Shown here: piece by piece, positions 48,401 through 60,200 of the stretch
Layout: the number at the start of each line of letters is the position of its first letter
How positions within the stretch are numbered: the first letter of the stretch is position 1
From: Tiliqua scincoides
Taxonomy: Eukaryota; Chordata; Lepidosauria; Squamata; Scincidae
Direction: 5' to 3'
Length of the DNA stretch: 64,000 nucleotides
NCBI RefSeq assembly: GCF_035046505.1
Contig: NC_089822.1
Coordinates: forward strand, 101,192,659-101,256,658
Position numbers and translations under genes: made by a program
The notes under the pieces: model-generated
The model's database searches: none
Told to the model about the DNA's origin: nothing
The model's input: the letters and a program-made list of their open reading frames with translations, nothing else

Positions 48401-50815
48401 GAATTTCTTAGAGATGGAACTTAGATGAATGAATTAAGGTCTTGCAGTAGCTCAAGGCCTATAAAAGGCCTGGCACAAAGCAAGGGCAGCCTTTCCTTCT
48501 CTGCCATTGCTGCATCACAGATGTGAAACAGCCAGTCGCGGAGGCAGCCCTCATCCCACAGCTCAGGTGAGAGGTCGAACATTTGTCCTCATGCTGAGAG
48601 CACTTGCATTGGGCTAGCATAGGCTCCAGCAAGTCTCTAGAGGGCCAGAGGCTCACTGGAGACTGGGGGCTCCCCGAGGGCCTGATTGGGGGCCCCTGAG
48701 GGCTACAAGTGGCCCCCAGGCCGGGGTTTGGGCACCCCTGGTGTATATCAATAAAAGACATTACTGTGACGTGGCATGATTGTGCTATCTTATGAAGAGG
48801 ACAGGGAAATGGAAGTAATGTGAAAAGAGTCCTTTAAGAAGGTTGAGACAAGCCTCCATCTCCTTTGTATGGTATGGGAGATGTCACAGGAGGAATGAAA
48901 GTACCGCAGATCTACCCCTCTGATCTTTTCTGATCTTGGAAGCTAAGCAGGGTCAGGCCTGGTTAGTACTTGGATGGGAGACCGCTTGGGAATACCGGGT
49001 GCTGTAGGCTTATACCAGAGTCTTTCAAGACTGAAGGTTGCCAACCATCCTGCAGGGAATCCATGAGTCTCTAATGGCATTCCCCCAGCCACTTCAGGTG
49101 GTATTTTTCCCCCCAGATCAGCTACATGTAAGTGGTAGGCATGGGGCACGATCTTGGAATACATTGCATTCAATAGGATAGTAGTTGTGAAGAGGGTAAA
49201 AGGAAGGGGGTCTGTGTCTGGCATTGTTGAATACCTACGAGCTCCTTGGTCTTCTGGGGGAAAATCTCCTGAATAACCATTTCTCCAAGTATAGGTCCAA
49301 AGAACATGCTGGTCTCACTCAGGCATTTCCTCCAGCGCTCAGTTCTCACCTAAAAAAGAAAGACAAATGACACTAGCCACAGTCTGCTGAAAAATTGTTC
49401 TGTACACGTTCCAATGAAGTGAATGGGGGCTGCGCAGTGCCTCTCCCTGCCTTCTGCAATCTTGATGTGGAAATGAAAGGAAAGCAGGCTCACCATTTCC
49501 GATTTTATTGTCCTGCCATATAGCTTGTCTGACAGTTCCTGACGTGCTTCCTGGAAATGCCTGTCCAAAGCTGGGGACAGATTCCCAACTAGGCACAGTA
49601 TCATGTAGATCTGCAGCACATCTCTGCAAAAAAAAAAAAAAAATTACCATGGACCCGGCTCTCTTCAACATCTTTATTTAAGAAATTTATACCCCACGTT
49701 TCCCATGCAGAAGCAAATGCTCACAGCGGCTTACAGAGCTTTATAATCGAGTACAAAATGTCACAAGTAAAAAACAACAAATAAGGCATTAAAATACTAA
49801 TTTTAACATTGTACGGTGGAAAAATAGCAAAACAGAGCAAACAAAAATTAAGGGAAAAGAGAAAAGAACTCAATGAGCCAATGGGGAACCGATGAGTGCA
49901 GGGAGACAGTCAAGTCACCACAGTACATCAGAGATATAGAGCAGGGGTCTCCAAACCCCAGCTGGGTGGCCAGATGCGGCCCACAGCGAATCTCTATCTG
50001 GCCCACGGCCAGCCTCTGATCCCCTGAGAGCCTCTGGCCCAATTGATCAAATACAATCAGAGTTGCGTTTGTGGAGTCGGGGAATGGGGATCCATGTAAG
50101 TGTGTGCTTTATTTCTAGGGCTGTGTTGGTGCTTGGAGAAATCCTGGACATTTGAGCCCATTCATTCATCTAAGTTCCATCTCTAATGTATTTATTTAAA
50201 CTTTTTATTTAAGTCTTTTTCCGGCCCTCAACCTTGTGCCAGATATCTCATGCAGCCTTTCAGCCAAAAAGTTCAGAGACCCCTGACATTCACTCAGCAG
50301 CTAAACACCTGATGAAACAGGAATGTTTTGAGGTTCTGCCGAAAAGCCATGAGAGAAGGAGTTGTGTCAATGACTTAGATGAAAGGATAAAAGGAATAAT
50401 CAAATTGGCAGATAATATTCAACTAGGAGGAATGGTTAACATGGTTAACGGGCAGGAGGTCTGGTCTAGAGGGTTGAGCCTCCAACTGCCTGAAGATAAC
50501 ATCTGAAGGTCACCAGTTTGAGGCCACCGGCACCATGAATGGTGAGACCTTGAAGCAGCTGACAAGCTGAGCCAAGTTATTTCACCTGCTCTTCGGAAGG
50601 AGCTGCTTGTCAGCCTGTGTGGGAGGAGGCCAGAAAGTGATAACAGACCGCAAAAGTTCCATCTGAAATGTTGTGTGGTTCTTGAAAGATAGAACCCTTC
50701 TTTAATTATAAAAATCCCTACGGGGATTTAAACAGCCTGCCTATGTAAACCGCCTTGAATTAAAGTCTGAGGAGAAATCTGACGACCAAGAAAGGCGGTA
50801 TATAAATACCATTAA

Positions 50816-50876
<61 letters not shown>

Positions 50877-53800
50877 ATCACAAAAGGCAGTAGAAGCACT
50901 CAGGAGGACCTTGATAGAATGGAAAATAAGACTGCAAAGAACAAAATGAAGCTTAACATAGACAAATGCAAAGACACAAATATAGAATGCGTGATCACTG
51001 GCAACATTTGAAAGGCATCTTGATTTTGCAAGGTTCTGTAAATCACAAGCTGAACATGAGTCAGCAGCATGACATAGCTGCAAAGAAGGTTAATGCAATT
51101 TCAGGTTGCGTCAATAGAACCATAACTTCTAAATCACAAGAAGTAGTGGTTCCGTTTTATTCCATGCTGGTTGGATCTCATCTAGAGTGCTGTGTCCAGT
51201 TCTGAGTGCCACATTTTACGAAGGATGCAGCCAAACTGGAGCAGGTTCAGAGAAGGGGAATGTTTATCTGAGAAGGGAAGGTTGAAGGGGGAACATTAGT
51301 GCGCTTCAAATACCAGAAGGGCTGACATGTGGAAGAAGGCAGAGTTTTGCTCTCTGCTGCCCCAGAGAACAGAATGGGATCTAATGGGCATAAGCTGCAG
51401 GGGATTTTGTTTGGATATCAGAAGAAATTCTTAGCAGTAAAAGCAGTTCAACAATGGAACGGATTACCAAGGGAAATGGTAGGTTCTCCCATGGTGGAGG
51501 TCATCAAGCAGAGGTTTGACAGGCACCTTTTGGAGGCACTCTAAAGAAGATTTTCCTACTGCTAGCAGGGAGTTGGGCTAGATAACTTGGAAGGACCTGA
51601 CTAATCATTTGCTTTCAACCACATCATCTACCTCTGAACCTTTGGAAATGATCTGCCTGCTCTGAAATGTGACCACCATGCAGCTCACATCAGACCCTGC
51701 CATCCTTTCGGGTCACAGAAGTGACAGTTTCACATAACAACTCCCACCTTCTGTTCTGCCATTCTCCAATCAGTCGTGACATGCTTTTCAAATAATCCAT
51801 GTCATGCACAGCAATCGGCTGAGAAAAGTTCAGTTGCACAGGATGGAAAGCTGCTTGGAGGCATGACAGCCAGTCAATCGCAGGAGCCTCTTCCTAAAGT
51901 CAGAGTCAGCAGAATGAAATGCTGAAAACTTTCACTGAGAAGGACTGTGACAACATGCCTTCCTAGAACAAGAAGGGGGTATTCACATACATCTGTTATT
52001 ACAGAATAGTCATTAGTAGACAGGAGGGATGGTTTGGGGGGGGGCAAGGACAGGGGGACAGTGGTAGGCATTGCACCAAAATTGGTGAAGGGTGCTAGGA
52101 TGATGCATGATGCACGTGACACGTAATGCACGCACTGGAATGAGCAGTCACATTTACAGCTCAACCCTATGAAGATCTTTACATGAAAGTAAGTGCTACC
52201 AAGGTCAATGGAACTTAGAGCATAATCCTACACATGCTTATTCAGAAGCAAGTCCCACTGTGCTCAATGGGGTTTACTCTCAGGTAAGTGTTTATAGGAG
52301 TGCAGCTTTACTCAGAAGTTTAACTCCCATCATATTCAGTGGGGCTAACTCTCAGGGAAATGTATATAGGATTACAGACTGAATGATCTAAAATGTTGGT
52401 TATTCTCCACAATTACATTCCTTGTGGGGACATATACCTGCAGTTCTCCAATGGTGGTGTGATAGAACAGCGTCCGTTTTTCCTGACGTGTCTTCAAAGG
52501 GGTAATGGCCTTCTGGAGGTTGGTGATGAAGGACAATGCCAAGGAGCTGTAGATGGAAGTAACCTGTGAATGCCCTCCCAACAGGCTTCCCAGTTTCATC
52601 AGGTACACCAAGTATGAACGTAGGACCTGTAGAACGAAAACATAACACTCTTATCAGGAGAGACGAAATCCTTACCCTGTTTGATCTTTGTTTCATCAGG
52701 CTAAAGTACAAAATTCTTCAGATGTCTTCAAGGCCTCTCCATTCTCTCCATGTATCTGTACAACTTTAACAACTCAGCTAACCCCCAAGAATCAGCCGTA
52801 CTACCACGTAATTTTCTCTGGCCACTTTTATTTAGATCACTGCAGACATTTGGAATGGAAGTGGCCTGGGGGCTCAGATCAACTCAGCTGGATGCAGTGA
52901 TAGACATTTTGGCGCCACTGCAGCCCTGGGCACTGGGAAGCATAGGATTGGGCTGTTAGAATCAATGGACAAGTTGATATATGGCTTGACAGTTTACCTT
53001 AGGATAATCCACTGATGTCTTAAAATGGGTATCTGGTGGCAACTCAAACTCTGGGTGGTCAATCTGAGGAAGGAATACAAAGATACATTCAATACCCACA
53101 GCATTTGTGGTAACGAAACAAAGAAATAAAAATCAAATAATAAAAGAAGCAGCAGCCAAAAGCTACCAGGGGAGTGGGAGGGGGGCAATGAAATAGTGTG
53201 GCAGCAGCAGCCAACAGAGCTGGGCTAGCCCATCTACAAAGCCAACTGAAGTGGTCACCTCAGATAGAGGGGAGGAGCCCATTTCTGTCTGCCCAATTGC
53301 CTCCACTGCTTTTCTAAAGTTAGAACTGCAGTAAGCAGTGTCATGTGCTTTTAGTCCAAGGGCACATTTTTATAAATGATGATTTTAAATTATAATGGCT
53401 TTAAAAGTGTAGTAGGCAGGTGATACGGTGTCAGCAGATGCAGGCACATGCATGTAGGAGTATTAGAGAATAGGCAGAGGTGTTAGAGAATGGGTTCATT
53501 TGTTCACAGCTTTCAGGTTTTTGTTTTTTTACAAAACGAGACATGCAGAAAGCAGAGTTCTGTGTTTCTATTTCTAATCACTGAAAAAAACCCACCTCTA
53601 CCTATTGTGAATACAGAGATGAATCTCTACCAAGGGAGCAGAAGAGCTGCTCAGAGTGGGTTCTTTTTTTTAATGGTTATTCATACTTATTTGATGCAAA
53701 GCATTTTGATAACCTAATGAGAGTATTAAGGCTGCAATCATATACTGTGCACACTTACCCAGGAGTAAGTCCCATTGAAACTCAATGGGGTTTACCTCTT

Positions 53801-56800
53801 AGTAGATATAAAACAAACTACTTTGAAATATCTCTATTCTATCAAAAGTTATGGCCAAAACAAAAAACCAGTGGAGTGGAGCAATGGTGCATCACCATGC
53901 CCACCACCTGGGGCGCTGTTCTGCCCACTGCATGGGAGGTGGTCCATCATGGGGATGACATGGGGCCCAATCCTACCCAATTTTTCAGTGCTGGTGCAGT
54001 TGTGCCAATGGGGTGTGCGTTGTATCATGTGGTGGAGGGGCAGTTACTGGGGCCTTCGTAAGGTATGGGAATGTGTTCCCTTACCACAGGGCTGCGTTGT
54101 GGCTATACCGGAGCTGGAAAGTTGGATAGGATTGGGCCCATGCTGTCCTCCCGCATCAGGTGACACAAACCCTAGTGACGCCACTGGCATTATGAGTTCT
54201 CTTACTCATTTATTTCTAAAACTTCATTGTTGCTTTTCTTAGTATTATTCTCCCAGGTAAGAGCAAGGCTGCACCCCCAAGGCAGCACTTTAAGGTTCTA
54301 TCTGACCTGGCCTTATTATGAATGGTTGGCAACCTTCAGTCTCGAAAGACTCTGATATAAGCCTACAGCACCCAGTATTCCCAGGCAGTCTCCCATCCAA
54401 GTACTAACCAGGCCTGACCCCGCTTAGCTTCCAAGATCAGATGAGATTGGGCATGTGCAGGGTAATAGTTGCATGTCAAGTCAGGATCCTTGCTTTTGTT
54501 TCATAGACAACTTAGGTTCACATGCTGTCTTACCAATTTGACCTAAACCGATAACACTATAACTTATTTGAACAAGTTAAAAAACCACATTTTAAAATTT
54601 TTTTTAAAAAACCACATTTGATGAGAAGCTATATCCCAATAAAGCTTTATGACTATGACTGAGGGTGCAATCCTAACCCGCGCTGGAGCAGGCAAGCCAG
54701 GAGGCTTGCGCTGCATCCAACGCGGGATTGCAGAGAGCAGTAGCTCAGCCACAGGCAAGGGGAAGCTCTTCCCCTTACCCGTGGGTAAGAGCTGCATGCC
54801 CCTATGGGTCTCCTCAGACCTGCGCCACCTCCAGAGGTGGCGCAAGTCCGAGGAGAGCGGAGCGGCTTGAAGCCACTCCACTCGCCCCAGGGACAGGGGG
54901 TTGGGATCTGGCATAACCGCCGGGTCCCATCCCTGCCCCCGGCTCCCCATGCGCCTGCCCCCAGGCCTGCCCTCCCCCACCCAGTAACACCCCCTCCCGC
55001 TGCCCCCCCATACCTACAAACGGCGGTGCAGGAGCCGCAGCTGAGGCTTCTGCCTCCACCGGTGCGTCAGCGCATCAGAATGCGCCGACGCAGCTCCTGC
55101 CTAAGGAGGCGCAAACATGCTTTATGGCCAAATGCTCAGGTTACAGTTCTGGACTGGACTGGCCTGACTCTGCATAAGCAAGTTCCTTATATATTCCTTC
55201 ATGTTATACACTATTAGAATAAATCTTTTGTGGCTCAGGTAAACTGATTGCATTTGTCCTAATCTCAGGTAGCCTGCATTTGTCCTAATCTCAGGTAGCC
55301 ATCTAACCCCTGACTCTTGGTGTTCCTACCTGGATAATATTGGTGCTTGGATCAGAGGAGCTGGGTCCCACATAGGCTTTGAAGAAAGGGAAAGTGTTGT
55401 ATTTTCCCATCAGTATTTGAAGAGTCTGATTAAAGTCGCTCTCTTTCCAAGAGCCTGTGATGTTCCAGCCTCCAATCTACAGAAAATAAAATACAGCATT
55501 ATTTTTAAAAAGCAAAATGACATCGAAGAATTACTTGCATGCATGTGTGTAGCAATCACCTCATTTATGAGTTTCTTCAAGGGTTGAGCACCTAGAGCAT
55601 CAATCCTTCTGGTATCCAAGCAAGAGTGGTAAAACCATACAGCTTTCTGCTTTGCTGTGTTGCTGCTGACCCCAAGCTGTGGCTCCTCTGATGGGGAGAA
55701 GAGAAAGCAAGTAATGTACAAAAGAGCAGCAGGTCACAAAACTCTCCATTTCATAAAGTGAACTGAGGGTGGTAAAAGATGAAATATACAGTGAAACAGC
55801 AATACTGGCTGTCTAATCTGGAGGCAGAACTGACACTAGATTATAGTTGTGGTCTGGCCCTAGTCTCACTTTGTTGCATATAATTCAGAGCTCCCAGATA
55901 GGTATGTCCATATCAGACATATCCATAAAATTCAGAAATCCAAGAAAATTCAGATTCTTGAACATCACTATGTATATCTGCAAGCAAATTTCCCATACTA
56001 GAATGGGGCATATTCTAGAACCCTGCATGAGTTAGGAACTCAGTCTATAGCAGGGGTGCCCAAACCCCAGCCCGGGGACCACCTGCGACTCTCAGGGACT
56101 CCCAGTTTGGCCCATGGGGAGCCCCCAGTCCCCAATGAATCTTGCTGGAGACCACACTGGTCCAACGCAACTGCTCTTAGCATAAGGGTGACTGTTTGAC
56201 CTCTCACGTGAGCTGTGGGACAAGGGCTCCCTCCACTGCTTGCAGTTTCATATCTATCAGCGGAAGTGAAGGAAAGGCCGGCCTTTTATAGGCCTTGAGC
56301 TATTGCAAGACCTTCAGTCATTCATATAAGTTCCATCTCTAATATATTCATTTATGTAAATTTATTCAAATTTGAAATGCAAATTAATTCCTTCCCCCCC
56401 CCCCCCAGCCTGAACACAGTGTCAGAGAGATGATGTGGCCCTCCTGCCAAAATGTTTGGACACCCCTGGTCTACAGGAACAAGATCTATGCAGATTGTTT
56501 TGAAAATGGAGACAGAGGTGATTCTCATGTTAATTATTGATATGGTAAAGTCCCCCATCATGTTTGCATAGTGTACATCCTCCTTTGGATATGGCTAAAC
56601 ATGGAGAGACTCTAGTTTCAATCATCTCAGAGAGATAATAACTCAAAATTAAAGGCTGCCTGGCATGTTAATTTTTTTATTTTATTGAGCTTGTAGAGTG
56701 AAGCTGTTATACTCAGTGGTTGAGTTAGGAAAGTCCAGTAGCTCAAGGAACTACAAACAATTTGCTGTCCAAATTCTGTGAGAGAAGGGAAAGTTGCTGA

Positions 56801-57158
56801 TTTGGAAGATTAACAATTCACACAGGGGATTACTGCAGATTTGGAAGATAGCGGAGGTAAAGGACTGGAAGCTCAAGGTAGCTGAAGGATAGATGCAGAG
56901 CACAGAATGGTCTTGAATAAAGTTACATGGAGAATGAGGCTTGAGGAAAACACCAGAGGAGGAAGGAATCTAGGAGCTAGGCAGAGATGGAGTTCTGAAA
57001 AAACTTCATGAACCCTACAATAAGGGGAGTTATAATTTATAATTATAAATATAATTTGGTGTGTGGACTAAAATCCAGAATTACTTGTGGGCATAATTTT
57101 TATTAGACTTGAAAAAGTTTTGTCTCCTTGAGACTGTTTCTTTCATTTTGTTTTTCTC

Positions 57159-57222
<64 letters not shown>

Positions 57223-60200
57223 TTGTACCCCGCCTTTTTGCCCAACGGGCACACAAGGCGGCTAACAAAATTTAAAAATACAACATGAAAAACAGTTAAA
57301 AACAATTTACAATGATTAAAAAGCTAAAAACAAAACAAACCCCGTGGATTTTCCTATAAAAAAACAAGAACGCCAGCCAGCCTGTCAACAGTTAAAAGCT
57401 TTTTGAAATAAAAAGGTCTTCAGTCCACGCCGAAACGTTAGCAACGAGGGAGCAGTTCTCAGTTCTAAGGGGAGGGTATTCCACAGTTCGGGGCCCACCA
57501 GCGAGAAGGCCCTCTTCCTGGCCGCCACCCCTCTCACATCTCTTAGTGGCGGCACAGTCAAAAGGGCCCCCCCACAAGATCTAAGAGCACGGGCCGGATT
57601 GTAGGGAAGGAGGCGGTCCCTCAAATACCCCGGACCCGAGCCATAAAGGGCTTTAAAAGTCAAAACTAGCACCTTGAATTGGGCCCGGAACAGAACCGGC
57701 AACCAGTGTAGCCGCCGGAGCAACGGCTCGACAGAGTCAAACCGACATGCCCCGGCAACCACACGAGCAGCCGCGTTCTGTACTAGTTGTAATTTCCGGA
57801 CCGTCTTCAAAGGCAGCCCCACGTAGAGCACGTTGCAATAATCTAATCTAGATGTCACTAGGGCATGGGTTACTGTGGGTTACATTAATCACACTGTTAT
57901 CTGTAAGAAAAATTCGAAAAATGCCTGACTGAAAAATCATATGGTGGAAGTAAGGAGAATAATACGCTGTGGACATCTTGTGGATCAGAGAGAAATTGCA
58001 AGATGGAGCCTGTTCCAGATATTTGGAATCAAATGATCCTCAAAAATTTGGAAAAATTGCTCACAATGATAAGACAGCAGTTGAGTTGGTCCTTGCAGAT
58101 TCAAGCCAGTTTAAAGACTCTCTCTCAACAGATAGATGTGTGCAAGAAGCAGTTGGAAGATGTGAAGAAAACAGAAGATAAACAGAAGGAGAAAGTGGAA
58201 AAGATGATGGTGAGGGATGAAATCAGCAGCAGAAGAGTGGATACAGAAACTAGAAGAGTGGAAAATCAACAGGATCTAGAGGGGACGCTGATGGAGATTG
58301 AAATAGAGAAGATGGACAGAGTATCATGGGTGCACAAAATATAAAATTTGTTGGAACAAGAAGAAAAAAACATATCCCAGTTAATTGGAAGAATGAACAT
58401 ACCTTATACAAGAAAGTGTGGGTTTATTGGATTATGTTATGGAGATAAATTACTAAAGATATTACAGGAGAAAAAATGGAAAGAAAGAAAGAAAAAGAAA
58501 CCTGAGAGTTAACCTGAGGGTTAAAGAAAATTAGAGGATTTTATTTAGTCAATAACTGGTTTAAATTTACTTAAAAAATAAATATATATGAAATTGATCT
58601 ATATGAATTAGAATGAAATAGAAAAAATAGCTGGAAATGTTATCGTGTGGATGAATTGTTTTATAGGTGGTTATTATGTTAAAGAAAAAATATGTAATTA
58701 GATTGGAGAATGGTAAAGAACATATTATAAGAGATTGTTGGTTTTATTATAATTTGGAAGTTAGATTATTATTATTTGATATTAATGAGTAATTGAACTA
58801 GTTGAGATGATAAAAAGTGAATATTTAGAAAATATATTATAGGGAATTAGGAAAAATCAATTATATTTGATATAAGAAATATATAAATGAGTAGAAGAGT
58901 TAGAAGTAGATGGAAGAATTGTTTTATATGTTGTTATACTTTGGTAATTAGATTATTTTGTTTTAATATTAATGAGTAATTGAAGTAAGTTTATGTTTGA
59001 TAGAAAGTGAAAATTTAGACAATATGGTACAGGGCATTAGGGAAAATTTAGTATATGTTATATAAATAAATGTATAAATTAAGAAGAGGCAGAAGTAGAT
59101 GAGTAGTAGATTAGGAGATATAGTATGATTAATAAATAATGGTATATGGTATTTAGCACTCCTAAATGTATGTTATATGTTTGTATGTCTGTGTGTGTTA
59201 ATTAAAAATAAAAAAATAAAAAAATAAGGGGGGTTCCAAATTTTATCTATGGAGGGAGTCAGGAGCGTTACAGAGACTGGTAAAAAGGAAGAGGGATAAA
59301 ATAGGCAACAGCCTGTAAAAGAGGGCTATAAGTAAATAATGGATGGTGTTTGACATAGAACTGAAGAAAGAGACAAGGAGAAACTTAGTCTGGGCCAAAT
59401 TTACAGAGAGGGCCTAGAGCCATGCAGGGTTCTGTCCTATTTGTATGACGACACTAGGCAGGCAAGGGATTAAGCCAAAGGGCATAGGTGTAAGTCCAGA
59501 AGATCATGAAGTATTTAGATTATCCTCCATACATATACTGAGTTCATAGGAGGGAAAGTGAGTCCACAATGTCTGTGTGCCTTTTAAACCTCTCACTATG
59601 TTTGCATGTTGAGCAGAATGTTGGGGGGGACGGACGGACCTTACATGCATGCAGTTGTATGTCAAACTGCACTACTTCCTGACATTCCACTTAATGCCAA
59701 CATCTGGGGAAGAACAAACAGGCCCAGGCCCACATCTCCCACCTCATGTGGAGCATACACACCGAGGTGAAATTTGTGAACAGCCCTCCCGAAGGAAACT
59801 CTTCCAGCTGTGGCTTCTACTGTTCTTGCAGCATTGTGACTTGACAATTTCAAGTGGGTAACAAGGGCCAGGAAGCAATGGGTAGTAGTGGTGGGGCTGC
59901 ATTTTACCTAGTAATTAAAATTAACTCTCCAGTTCTATGATTTCTAGTCGTTTATTTTGTATAGAAACATCAATACACATGACAACACAACCCAGTAAAG
60001 AAAAGGATACGCTCCTGCCTTAAGGAAATTATAATTTTTTTGGCAGTGAGGCAATACTTCAGGGGTGGGGAGAGAAGAGACAAACAAGAGTAACCCCTGC
60101 TAATTGGGTAAGAGGTACTTTTTCAAGTGGGTGCTCCTTTTTATAGCAGGGGGAGAGTAACTGGCCCACCTCACCCCAGCACTGTCTGTTCTAGTGGCTG

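Larger units (their letters stand above)
50320..51600 (+). mobile_element. CR1-type LINE fragment, split by a tRNA-SINE
   Basis: Plus-strand reading: [20 protein letters not shown], then after the [60 protein letters not shown], all CR1 RT. The 3' part is the CR1 UTR ('caatggaacggattaccaag', 'ttgggctagataacttggaa'). Stops and gaps; old. In KEL intron 9. Confidence 0.8.

Noticed and set aside
50760-51083. Frame with a long Asn run
   Set aside because: The Asn run is the translated ATT microsatellite at the end of the tRNA-SINE.
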